A model generated the notes under the pieces. It was not told where the DNA came from, made no database searches, and saw only the letters and a program-made list of their open reading frames with translations. From Antitrichia curtipendula (taxonomy: Eukaryota; Streptophyta; Bryopsida; Hypnales; Leucodontaceae), in the NCBI GenBank assembly GCA_951230915.1, contig OX579638.1:5722696-5786695 (forward strand): a stretch of 64,000 bases of DNA, given 5' to 3'. Made by a program: the position numbers and the translations under genes. Below are positions 33,072-45,228 of the stretch, one piece after another (positions within the stretch are counted from its first letter, which is position 1; each line of letters begins with the position of its first letter).

Positions 33072-34452
33072 TAAGGTAGGAGGCTCTGAAATGGAACGGG
33101 CATTAACTCGCCGGAGGGGACGAAAAGTGTCCTCACAGAAAATTCAAAGTGCTGTAACTTTTGCATCCGATGTCCAAACTCAATAAAACTTGTTGTTAAA
33201 GTTGCGCTCTCTCTTCTAGTTTACGTGGAAGAATTTTCAGATCAATGCAAGCTTTATTGATTTCTTGAAAGCCAATCGAAGTTCATATGTTCAATTTGAA
33301 TTCACCAAATTGCATTTGAAGGCTGCAACTTCGGGGGCTTGTATCTCCTTCATCCAATGTTCGTTTTCAATCAAACTTGTTGTGTTATGTTCCCCTTTAA
33401 GTCTAGTTATTGTGTTTAAATTTTCATGTCAACCCAAGTTGTTTTGAATGCTTGGGAGCAATTCGAAGTTCAAAATCTAGACATTTTTGCATTACAGTGA
33501 ACTTTGGTGGCTTATAACTTCTTCATACAGGAGTTTTTTTCAATAATTTTTGTTGGAAAAGTTTCACTTGCTAGTCTAGTTCTTGTGGTAAAAATTTCAT
33601 ATCAATCCAAGAAGATATGATTGACTGAGAAGCATTTTAGCAGAGGTAGGTTCAGTTGTAGATGTGTTTTTTTGCTACTTTTTTCACTGTTTTTTGACAT
33701 TTCAAAACAACTTTGCAAATGCAATGAGTCAATTAAATGTGTTTTTTTTCCACCAAAGTGTTTGTCTTTTGGTTTAGAATCACCTTGTAGTTTAAAGTTT
33801 TTTCATTTGAGTAGGTTTAGAAATCGAATTCCACCTCGAAATGTGTTTTTAGGAAAATTTCAGCATCTTTTTTCAACACTAAAACATTATAATCTTTTAA
33901 TCTATACGGTCAAATGACCCCAAATTTTACTTACACCATCTACAACATGCACACTATAATATTGTACGGTTGAGATTTTTATACCTTACTCACATTTATA
34001 TTTATAACACTTGAAAAGCAAGGTTGTTTTTTGACATGGTTAGAGCTTCGGCGGTGAGGGGTTAAGAACAGACCCTATAAATGGCTGTGAAATGGACTTG
34101 AGTTGGTTCTGGAATTGACATGTATAGTCATTGAATGAATCAAGAAAAAAAGCATTATTAATTACAAGAGTCAATCTTTTGCTTTGCTTTCCCCATCTTT
34201 CTTTAGAAACCGTTTATAAAAGACCTAGGATCATAAATAGGGACCTATGACCCAACTCATTTGAAAATGCATAAGTAATTCAAAAATGCTTGGAAAAATA
34301 CGAAACCACTTGGGTTGAATTCCTCATCTATTTCTCTTTGTCTGAAAAATGAGCTAAAATTATCCCCGTCCAATGAAATACACGAAAAAGGCGGACCAGC
34401 CCTTAGATGTGCCATTTCTGCCATTTCTGCCATTTCTGAGCCTCCTACCTTA
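33072..34452. mobile_element. TAAGGTA-family TIR element (1381 bp)
   Basis: The left end TAAGGTAGGAGGCTCTGAAA and the right end, reverse-complemented, TAAGGTAGGAGGCTCAGAAA form a terminal inverted repeat of about 23 bp. Three tandem copies of GCCATTTCTG lie just inside the right end (34409-34438). There is no transposase-like coding sequence and no convincing flanking duplication. The left end is only 92 bp upstream of the QCR8 start codon. Confidence 0.7.
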
Positions 34453-35951
34453 GACAAGGCAAACTGCAAGAAGAGTTGCTGCGTTGATGAGGAGCTGCAG
34501 GGACATACAATGGAGGAGAAGGAAGAAAGGAGATGACCAGATGGGTGCAGACGGTGCAGACGGTGCAGTGGCTTGTTTGAGGAATTGTCGAAGCGCTGCC
34601 TGCTGCCACTTGGGGGCTTGGGCCTGGCCGTTATGCACCTCTGGCCGTTTGCCCTTCCCGGTCTCGGGACTCAGCCTTCTGACGTACCCAAACGTACCCA
34701 AACGAAGCGTTACCGGTACAGTTTTTTTTTATTTCATTTCGTTTCACAGGGAGCAAACTGGCGTCGTCGCTTCTCACCGGCGGCAAGTGAGGAATTTTGG
34801 ATTACATGACCAAGTTCAGGAGGTGAGAATGTAGTGTTTGACAATGCAATTTTGGACTGATTTTTGGTCAAATATAATTCTAGGATTTTAGGGATTAACC
34901 CATGATTTTTGTGGTGATATATTGCACTCACACAATTGAACTTGTGCATCAATGTGAGCCTCTCCAAATATTGTCTACTGAAATGAGGACAATGAAGGTC
35001 TTGTTGTTTCCTCAATAAAATATTCAAAATGGTCTTCCCCAGACGAAGATGAAATATGAAAATATGGTTGAAAACTAATTTATTAAGGAGTATTAAAAAA
35101 AAAAATACCATCCTATAAACTTGTAGCAATTTAGCAATATTGTCCATTAAAGCAGTGAATCTTTGAAAGTTCTTCCAATAAATTGAATACTAACTTTAAG
35201 CAAATTTTGCTCTATAAGTAAACACAAAAAAGACAATTCCATTCAATGGTTTTGTAGCAATTTAGTAATATTGTCTACTACGGATACACAATTTGTTGAA
35301 TTTGTTGAGGTGCCTATTATCTATGGCCATGATCATGAACTTCGGTAATCATAATGGATTTAAAAGTAAGTATGTGTCTATAATGCTAAATTTGTAAGTT
35401 TGAAATAACCATAAACAAATCTCTCAACTTGGGCAATACAAATTTATAGCCACCTATAGATTTTTGATGCCACTTTTTTTGAATCAATATTCATAGAAAG
35501 AAAACAAATCATTTCAATTGTGTAATTTTCACTTCTCAAGTACTTTGTGTTACCCCTATTTTGCACAAAAAGATCCACGGATGAAAATATGAATTATTTT
35601 ATCCTCCAACACGGTTTGAAGTCATTCGTTAGACATTAAATGATTGGCACTATCTCATATAATGATGCATCCAAGTTGAGTTGCAATTAACACACACACA
35701 CACACACTTCTTTATAAAAATTGAGAGCCGTTGATCTCGTAAGCACTCTCCCTCTTCCACTCTCCCTCTTCCAATCCCTCCTCCACTCTCCCTCTTCCAA
35801 TGCTGTTGATCTTGAAAAATAAATAATATGGATACAAATATTTTGGGACACTACTATAGATACACAAGACAAATACAAAATATAAAATATATACAATTTG
35901 TAAAATACACAAGGAATACATGTGGGATACAAATTCATACGGTCATATAGA
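34453..35951. other. Gene-free stretch
   Basis: AT-rich sequence with a tandem GTACCCAAAC repeat near 34683, a (CA)n microsatellite at 35690-35706 and a repeated CACTCTCCCTCTTCCA block at 35743-35800. No gene is recognised. Confidence 0.45.
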
Positions 35952-36510
35952 CTCGGGGAGTTCACTTAGAGTATCCATTAGAAACCACATGCGAACAAAA
36001 TTTTGGACCCCCTATTTGCTTTTTGAATTTTGAATTTAAAAAAATAAAAAAATATGAATAGAGTTTCCTACTTTGAAAGTTTATGTTTTGAATTATTGAT
36101 ATTTTTATTTGTTAATAATAATTAGTTACAAATTTTTAAGATAAAAGAATACACTATAGAACTAAAAAATAACTTTCACACCCCTATATTATATAAGAAA
36201 TGAACAAAAAATCCTAAAAATAACTCCCTATTGAAAGCTCATTTTGAGTTGAATATTGATTCAATGGTCATCTAAATGTGTTCTCTATAATTATTTGAGT
36301 TGAAAAATATGCCATTTGGATTCATCTTCAACCTCTTCTAAAAATCATTTCATATTTTATTTGAGTTGGAAAATTTGGCAATAGAAACTTATAGCCATCA
36401 TTAAACAATGCTCAAAATTTTAGGTTGAAATTATAGTTTATTAGAAACCACTTGTTCTCATGTGGTTTGTTGTAGTAGAACTAAGTGCAACCCCCCCCCC
36501 CCCCCCCGAG
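35952..36510. mobile_element. hAT-like MITE, copy 2 (559 bp)
   Basis: Same element and orientation as 638-1198, with the same CTCGGGGAGTTCACTTAG left end. The right end carries a run of 17 C (36491-36507) before the terminal GAG. Flanking octamers CATATAGA (35944-35951) and CATACAGA (36511-36518) match at 7 of 8 positions. Confidence 0.85.
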
Positions 36511-36518
36511 CATACAGA

Positions 36519-38199
36519 TACGGTATACATAGGGCCATACATTGTCCCATATTGTTTGTAGGTGAAGCACATGTCATATAAATACAAGTATGGGTTAGGG
36601 TGGGGTGTGTCACAAGTACCCATGTCAATTTTTCAACCAATGGCAAAGTGACATGTGTACCTCCTTTCAATTTTTTTGGAAAAGTTCAATGGCCAATGGT
36701 TGAATGCTACTTGAATCCCTTTGAAAATGATTTGTACCCCTTTCAATGTTTTTCTTTTTCATTGAAATTCACATTCTCTCACTATCCACTCAAAAGACAG
36801 CACATACAACATTACAAGGTCAATGAACACCTCCAACATTATATTTTATTAGAATTTTGAATTTGTACAAATGCACTTAATCTAAGAAGGTGCAATTAAC
36901 TCCCTAAAATGATCACATATAATTATTTGTAGGAGGCAAAAGTGAAAAAAAATAAGGTGGAACCTTATGGAGTCTTATAGATTATGGTAGAACCACCTAT
37001 AATTGACCACTTAAGCAATTCCGTGCATGTTCTAAAGTAGTAGAAGGCAGTATAAATTTAATGTCTTGTAGAAAGATAGAAATGATGGATATTGCCAGAT
37101 TTCCATGATTTTTTTCCTTAAATTCAAATTACTATGAATTTTGGAAGCCAAAAGTAGGCCTCAAATATATAGTCTTCCAATTCCAATCATTTCATAACTA
37201 CTTTCCTGCTCACTGCTTCCTACTTTCTTGTTCACTACATCAAGACATGCATCATGATATTATAGTGCCAACCTTGCAAAGGAGAAAAAATCACATTCCA
37301 AATTTAGGTTGGAACCCGTTCCAGCCTTGATTGGAAAGCTGCATCCTACAACTTCATGCCTGGTTGGTAATGGGATGGGAGGTTCCACCATATATTCATC
37401 CCAGTCTGTGCACTATCCTTCAATAGGATATGCCAAAAACATCATTTTAATTTGCTCTTTCACTAAAAATGGCAGGTACTGCAGTGGTTTTTGGTAAAAC
37501 ATAGTAGTGGTCTTCATGGAACTATTAAAGGTTAACTGTGAAGTCAGTGAAGAGAACAAAGCCAAAAAGAGCCCCTTTGGTTTTACTGCAGTAACTGCAA
37601 ATGGGAGGAGTTCCTGGTCTACCAAAACAAGATGTAACTCAAGACGCTGCTCCGTCATTTCCCCAACGTTCTTCTCCTATCCTCGACATTACATCACCCA
37701 TAATTGTGACGTTGCTCTCGTCTACTACCGTACATGGTTTTACGTCCAGATGCCTCATTTCGATGTCTCCTTTATAATGATTGCAAGATTCCTAAACCTC
37801 CAGGCAATGAGCTCGAGCCCACTCGAGCTTAGTATAAGCCCTTGACGATGCTAAATGAAAACTAGATGCACTGCTAACTAAGCATGTGTCACGCTGTCTA
37901 AACTTTTCTCCAAGAAAAAATCCCCAAGGGCTAGCAACTACCTTCTAGCTGGAAAAAACAGGCTTCTCACGGAGTAACATGGTACATGAAAATGGTACAG
38001 TATTCGTCGAATTCTTGAGAGATGATATCATTAAAGCCTCAGTGCAATTCCAAAACCATCCTTCAGGGTGCACACACGAGTCTGGTCCAACTCTTTCATG
38101 ACGCTGCATGTATACATGGGATGCTCTCCAGCCATCTTTTAGTAATTTTTCACAGGTTGCACTGCAAGGATTTGGCGTCCTCTTCTCCACAAGTAGGTA
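36519..38199. other. Intergenic region and 3' flank of the Crooked-neck gene
   Basis: No gene is recognised. The part next to 38200 should hold the 3' untranslated region of the minus-strand gene. GC content rises from about 37600, in keeping with transcribed sequence. Confidence 0.4.
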
Positions 38200-41100
38200 T
38201 CAAGATTCATCGTCGGAACCTGTCTTCTGCCTTTTCCATTTATAAGCAGCTTCCAAAATTTTGAGGTTAGGAGCCATGCCCGTCTCGTCAGGGAAGATGT
38301 AGTCGGTATACTCCTCAGAACCAGCAGGTGTTCCATCCTCAGCAGTTAGTGGACGCTTTCGTTTCACTTTCCTTGGCAATTTTCTTTGAACAGCTGTAGG
38401 ATCTCCAAACTCTCCAAAGTTGCGCTCCGTTTCCTTCCATTCCTCAAGCAACATGGCTCTCTCTTCTTTCTGCTCCGGTGCTGACGTTCGCAGGCTATCA
38501 TACGCCCTTTCAAACACCCCTAAACGACCATGAGGTACAATATGCTTAAATTAGTACACAATTTTTATGCTATTATGGTCATAACCACAAACATAAATGA
38601 CGTAAAGCAAACTGAGAAATACTTGGAGACATGCTCGTAATATCCAGAAGACCACGCCAGTAGACAATCACCCAAGAATAAATGCTAAAGCGCAGACGGA
38701 ACTAGGAAATAAAATAAAATTACAGACTACATTACCTCTCGTTCTTTGGGCACGATCTTCAGCCTGTCCTGCTGCCTTAGCTATATCAGGCTCTCGGCCT
38801 TCTTCTTGGGCAACCACATCCTCTTCCAGGGGTACTGCTGCCTCAAACTTGGCATAACTTACCCAAACCTTCAAATGCTTAGTCCGGTCAAGGAGTCTCT
38901 CATAAAGTTGACGTGTGAGGTCATGCTCCCCCTCGGATATTTCGAATTCGATGTAACCCTGCATTTGTATAATACACACGTCAGCACTCGTCAATACTAG
39001 CTCTGTAGCAGCACTTTTCAAATTAAAGAATTAACTTCTAAACCTGATAAAGCCACATATGTGATCTTAAGCTGATGAGAAGAACATGGCTGCTTCTGCT
39101 TTCTCAATTTTCCAAAGGCGAATAAAATGAATCTGCTCAGAGATGCTAACCAATTGCGCGAACCATATGTTTTTTAAACATAAAAAAACAGAGAAACCTA
39201 GGTGTACGATCAAGTAAATCAAATAAACCAACAGACGTTACCAACCTTCCATAGCAACTCAGGCATATCAAGAAGTGGTTGTGTAATAGCAATTTCGAAG
39301 ATTGAGCGCCCCCTTTCAGTCTCTCCTAAGGACCTCTCTAATTCTGCATATTTGCTCCATGCATAGCAGTTCGCTGGTGACCACTCCAGATACTTCTCAT
39401 AGAGAGTTCGACAACGACTTATGTTACCAAGTTGCAGCTCAATCTCAATGTAAGTCTTGAAAATCTGTGACAAGCAAGCAGACAATGTCAACTTCGAGGG
39501 AGAGTAATAAAGACATCAGCGAAGTCAATTGAAACTCAATCACAAATTGAAGGTGCAAACAATAATCGTGCACTCACAGTAACCAATGAAGAACCTGACA
39601 GCAAGTCCAGCGTTATAAATCCAGAACTAACTTTGACACCAACCATAGGGAGAGCAGGCAAAGACGCAACAAATTCAGACAAGTACCTTGTCTTTTGGAG
39701 CCCTTCCAATAGCATTGCCTAAGATCATTCGTGCAGCTTTGAGATCTTTCTGCCGAATCTCAAATTGCGCTGCCATGATCCATATCTTCGCAAATGTAAA
39801 CTTTGAATGCGGAATAATGCCCAAGCACGCCCTGCAATAAGTATAAGAAATGCGGTGAGACCTTACACAAATAAAGAGATTTTCAAGCACGGAGAATTTA
39901 AAAAATTGAAGAGAACTTCCAAGCATGTTCAATAAAGATACAAGAACTGGAGAATAAGATTACGTGGACCAGCAGGTACATACTTGAAAACATCCCTAGT
40001 CCTATCGTAGTCTTCAGCCTCCAGCTCCTCGTAAAGAGCATAGTTGATCCTGAGAACAAGATGCGTGGAATGTCAGAGGATCAATCACGACAGAATAACA
40101 GAATAAAGGAATACGAAATTCAAATAAGAAAGGCGCGGACAACTCGTCGAACTCTACTACAAGATTGTAGCCAGCAAAGAGGAATTGAAAAATCAGCAGT
40201 ACCATAGATAAATGTAGCGTTGCCAGTATCGCTTCTGCTCAGCAGGAGGCACGTTGGCAATCGCCCTCTCGTAAACCTCTCGGACCTTTTCCTTATCACC
40301 CACACTTTCTTCCAAGCGAGCATAGTCGAACCACGAATCATAGTTCAACGGGTTTTTCTTCACTTCTTCTTCATATTGAAACCGCCTTTTCCCCACAATC
40401 ACATTCTCAATCCCCTCTCTGTCACCATATTGCTTCTCGAATTGGACGAATCTCTGATATAGTGTCTCTGCTTTCCCCTTTGGAATATGATCTAAAGCAT
40501 ACTTGAATATCACTCTGGCACGCTCCAGCTCCTTGCATCTCTCTTCAAATTGAGCAAAAGCAACAAAAAGTTCCTCCGTCTGCCCATCTTCACCCAACTG
40601 CGCCATGGCACGCTCGTAGCATTGTCTAGCTCGGGCAATTTCACCACTCTTCACTTCAAACTTCGCATACCGAATCCAAGCTTTATCACCAGGGTGACAT
40701 TCTACATACCTACATGTTTCAAACCAAGCAAAGGAAGTTGAGTATGACACATTAAAAAAGACAGCGAGTATGACAAGGCCAAAAATAAGCACTACGATGC
40801 AATGCTATGAACCCTAAACCCTAAACAGATAAATTGCAGCATTTGAACTCCAACTTTCAGAATAGGTCAAAAGTCTCAGACTACAAAACCTGTCGTAGAT
40901 TGACCTCGCCCGATCGATTTCGTTGTACCGAAGCTCAAACTTGATATACGCAGCCCAGCCATGATGATCAGGTTCCCAAGTCATCCACCGCTCAAAGATT
41001 TGTCGAGCTCCAGGCAAATTTCCTAACATCTCCTCCATGTGAATATACTTGTACCAGAGCTGGTCGATTCTCGGGAGCAAAGACACAGCCCGGTCCCACA

Positions 41101-41563
41101 CATTCCGGGCATGGTTGACGAACTTGTTTTTCATTTCCATCTCGCTGTACTTCAGCCATAGCGTGGAGTTCGTATAATCTACTTCGATGGCGCGTTCCCA
41201 AATCGACCGTGCGCGAGCGAAGTCGCGCTGGCTCTCCTCCCACTGCGCATACTTCACCCAGACGCTGGTGTTCCATCGCACTCTCCGAATTAGGTCTTCG
41301 TACTCCTTTCGCTTCCGCAAGCGATACTCCGCGAGCTCTTCCGCATCGGTGATCTTCTGCTTCGGCGGTCGGATTTCGGCCTCCTGGCGCTCCCGAGCCT
41401 CACGTAAAATCTGCTCCGCGGTGATCTGCACAGGCGCAGGGGTTTTGTTCTTGACGCGCGTGGGACGAGGGAGCTTCACCTCCGTCTCCTTGCGCGTGAG
41501 GAACCCTAACGCCGGGTCACCCTCCTTGTTGCTCGGAGGCTCTTGATACTGCGTGAGCTCCAT
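38200..41563 (-). CDS. CRNKL1: Crooked-neck/Clf1 pre-mRNA splicing factor, seven exons
   Basis: Core scaffold protein of the NineTeen complex in the spliceosome, nuclear. Exons on the minus strand: 41563-40890, 40709-40203, 40049-39984, 39831-39687, 39464-39246, 38958-38736 and 38519-38200, all GT-AG and in frame, giving 717 residues. The protein is built of HAT repeats, visible as recurring W..YA..E patterns: [88 protein letters not shown], and so on. The first 80 residues hold the conserved [20 protein letters not shown] segment. The C-terminal 100 residues are charged with a basic RKVKRKRP nuclear-signal-like stretch. The ATG at 41563 is chosen because it opens directly into the conserved N-terminus; an upstream in-frame extension lies in the leader. 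Confidence 0.95.
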
Positions 41564-41960
41564 CGCGACAAAACGATATCCCGCCCCGCCCACGAGTAAA
41601 ACTGAAATTTCAAAATTGAAATTAAAGGTCCTAAACCCTAACAAAACCCTAAAAGAAAACGCAGGGTCATCATCCCAGAGGAGAAGAATCACATGGTTAT
41701 GACGAGACGAGAGTGGAGGTGTATAGAAAAACGATGAATCGAGAAACCAGATCTGCACTGGGGCAGCAGCAGCAGCAACGGAGAAAATTCGAAGGCGAAG
41801 GAGGTGAAGAAGATTGAAGAGGACACTCCAGGAGACTCCCACCAGCTTTGATCACTCCAGCTAAACACACGCAGACGAAATGTTCCTGTGAGGTAGTCTT
41901 TGACGACCTTTTAAGAGCTGATTGCATTTGGGGGAAGCTAACTCCTTGAAAAAAAATTCA
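41564..41960 (-). promoter_or_regulatory. Leader and promoter region of the Crooked-neck gene
   Basis: The 41564-41900 segment is richer in GC than the repeats beyond and carries two AACCCTA words just upstream of the ATG (41630-41655), an element common in leaders of translation- and growth-related plant genes. No TATA box was assigned. Confidence 0.35.
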
Positions 41961-43656
41961 GTAAATATCCTCAGGAAGAATTTAGGAAGAAAAATGGAAT
42001 TAGCATCTAACCCAAGTGATTTCATATTTTTTGGACCTGTGTGGAATTAGTTACAAATTTTTGAAGTTATAGTCGTTAAAAGCACCCCCTCTTGAAATGT
42101 ACGTTGTTGGGACATTGAAGAAAGCAAAATGTACCTCTGTGTTACATGTCGCTTTTAGAGCACCCTATCTTAGGGGGCAAATGGTCCAACCACTTGGTTT
42201 GAAGGTTTAGGAAGGAGTCCATGGCATGCACCTCAAAACAATCATAGAAAATTCAAAAGGTAAAAATTGAGTGAAAATTGTTAACCCCTAAAATATTATA
42301 TCCAACATTTTGAGGCCTAAAACTGTTTCAAAATTCTTGTATCCAAGGCAAGAATAAAATCTTCATCTATATTTATTCTCTAACAAATTCAATCATGGTA
42401 ACCTTTAGTTGACTTGTTCAAGTACATCCTTCTAAAAAATTTAAGTGAGAATCTCTAAATTCAGTATGCCTAAACTTCAAAAAATACATTTTTCTAGTTC
42501 TTTCCAAAGGTTAAGTTTTGTCTTTCAACATTTTAAATAAGAAACACATATGTTCCATAACTTTTGCAATTTTGTCAATATGTTGAAAAATGGTTTGAGA
42601 ACATATCATATGATAAAAAGATTTAACCAAAAAAAACTTTCATATGCATCTTTTAAAAAATAATAAAGTGGAAGTAGTTTTGGATCAAAGAAAAACTAAA
42701 TTATTAAAAAAAAATCATCACGAGAAGAGAACCTCATTTCAAATCCATTCCAACAAATAGTACTCAAAAAATGACAATATGTTGCTTGTAATCAAATTTT
42801 GAAGGAATTTTGAATTTTTTTTTCAAACTTTATAAAAAAAATAATTTGTGATAGCATTGGTGAATCTAATTGTATAGACAGGATCTACGACTCAAATCTA
42901 CTACTTTTGTATGTATATTACTTTCAGAATATTCTTCCAAATAGTACTTAGATATAATGATTTTTCTCAGATTGTTGATAATGAAGAACACTCTCTATCT
43001 TTAAGGGTTAAGTTCATTACTTGCAAAGCTATTTATGGATGTCGTTCACCATCTTCTTATCCATTTTGAACACCTTCTTCAACATCTCAAAATCTACTCT
43101 ACAATTTCTTAAATGAATTTCTACAATGTTTTTTCCTCAAAATCCAATGTATTTGAGGCTCATCTCCAAAAGCCTTTAACACTACAAAATCAAGATTTGT
43201 GATGGATATTATCTTCAATAGAAAAATCATGATTTTTATTAAAAAAATCAGATCTTTGATGTTAAACTAGACTTTAAAGGGTATTCAATAAAAAAGAAAC
43301 TATCAATAATTGTACTTTGGTAAGATTTTATACAACTTCAAAAATCAATTGATACCAAAACATAGTGCCTTGGACATGTGAGATAAACTACCCCATTATG
43401 AGCAAAATCTACTATTAGAATGGGAACAAGTCTACTTTGTGGGTAAAATTGTAATATTGGTGTACATTTCAGAACTTGAATATACACCACCATTACAATT
43501 TTGCCTACAATAGGCTTGCTCCTATTTTTCCTATAATTAGGGTACTTTACCTTAAGGGTTAGATCATTTCATTAATGTTTGTGGTTTCATATATAACGAT
43601 ATTTGAATGGAATCACACCAAATTGATTGAATTGTGGATTTAGAATTGTGCAATGC
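41961..43656. other. AT-rich repeat-derived stretch
   Basis: It includes the diverged repeat at about 43050-43375 related to 2695-3075, and near 42170 a terminus-like GCACCCTATCTTAG that resembles the right ends of the TAAGGTA family. No coding sequence. Confidence 0.45.
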
Positions 43657-44270
43657 TAAGGTAGGAGGCTCTTAAATCGTGCTCCTAAGCAGAAAGAGAG
43701 CTCTGTACAGAAGTGTGTGCATCTGTTGATGTTGTGAAAATTTCAGGACATGCACAAGTGAGAGAGGATTCGAATGACAATTTTTCAAGAATTTTTTGAG
43801 TGCAACTAAATTAAATAGGGAATTTCAAACAGACATGGCTGTAGGGCGCTATTTGAGTTCCTAGGCTACAGTTATGACAACTGCAAGCATGCCTTTGCTC
43901 ATGACAACTGCATCCAAAAAATAATGCAACGTATGTCTTGATTGGTTCCTTGACGTTCTAAAAGCAAGCACTTATTATTCTAAAAACATCCAATGACTCG
44001 TCATAAAAGGCATACCCTCTGGAAAGCCTTAGAAACCCTATGTCTTAGTTTGTAGTTTTTTATGCTCATTCTAATATGAACTAGGAGAATACCAAATTCC
44101 GCTTAAAACAGTACCAATGCTAAGGTCTTAATTGTTCCAAAATCATGCATGTTGATTGTCATTTTTTGAATATTAAAAGCATCTGCTAGTTTCAGAACTG
44201 TCATGATTGATTTTAACCCCCTATATGGTCGATTGTAAATGACCATCGAAAATTCGAGCCTCCTACCTTA
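43657..44270. mobile_element. TAAGGTA-family TIR element (614 bp)
   Basis: Both ends read TAAGGTAGGAGGCTC towards the interior, a perfect 15-bp inverted repeat, followed by looser similarity (TTAAATCG / GAATTTTCG). Non-coding; no clear target duplication. Confidence 0.7.
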
Positions 44271-44624
44271 GCACTCATGCATGCCTTAGGGATTGAATCA
44301 GTCTCCTAATGTATTAGAACGTATTAGAGAAGCTTCTAGGTAGAACGGATTTTATAGCATGGTGAGGGTGCTGGCCATGCTGCAGAATCCATCCTACCTA
44401 GAAGCTTCTTTGACGTTAAAGTGTGGGGAGTACAATTACTGAATGTGTAGACCTAACCAATTTACGGCCAGTTGAATCCCCAATTTGTCCTAGATATCGA
44501 TTCTACCAAAAAGAAATTGCTCAAAGATGAACCGAATTGGACTCCCAACACTGTAATGTTAAATTAATTCAGACCACCTCACATATTGGGAAATTTGTTA
44601 CAGAATTTTGTCAATTGATCATAT

Positions 44625-45228
44625 TGTAAGTGGTTCATAAAGCGATCCGCTTCTTGAAACAGTCATGTAGGTGGTTCCAAAACAAATTAAGTGGTGGTTC
44701 TAAAACGGACATTAAGTGGACTGTCAACAATGTGAGCATAATTAAGACTTGTCATTTACTGCTTTAAACTTTGCCAATGGATGGATTACGAGCTAGGGAG
44801 GGTCCATTTTAAAGCCAGTGTGTGTTCACTTAATTTTTCTAAATGAAAATTGATTGTCCAATTGCCTTCTTACAAATGTTAAAAGAATGTAGGGTTTGTT
44901 TAATTTTAGTAAGGGTTGCATTTAGGAACCTTGTGTATTACTTTTTGCATGCGACAGTGCTTGTTTTGGGTCAAGACATATCTTTTTTCAGACTGCATGT
45001 GTGTGGGTTTTGTAGGACCTAGGATCACAAATAGTTGCCTATGGCAGAATTCTTTGAAAATTCATAAGTAATTCATAAATACTCCAAAAATTATGAAACC
45101 ACTTTGTGTTAGATTCTGCATCAATTTTTCTTCAGGTGAAAAATAAGGGAAAATATTTTTGAGCATCTGAAACACATCAAAAAGACCCAACAGCCCTTAA
45201 AGGGTCGCTTTATGAGCCACTTACCTTA
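44625..45228. mobile_element. TAAGGTA-family element, inverted partner of 4493-5095
   Basis: Reverse complement of the element at 4493-5095 over its full length, with few differences by eye. Ends TGTAAGTGGTTCATAAAGCG and (complement) TAAGGTAAGTGGCTCATAAA. Non-coding. Confidence 0.8.

Noticed and set aside
40806..40825. Telomere-like CCCTAAA repeats
   Set aside because: Only two units inside a Crooked-neck intron; too few to mean an interstitial telomere tract.
41563..41842. N-terminal extension of Crooked-neck from an upstream start
   Set aside because: The extension is hydrophobic leader sequence with no family similarity; the ATG at 41563 opens the conserved N-terminus.
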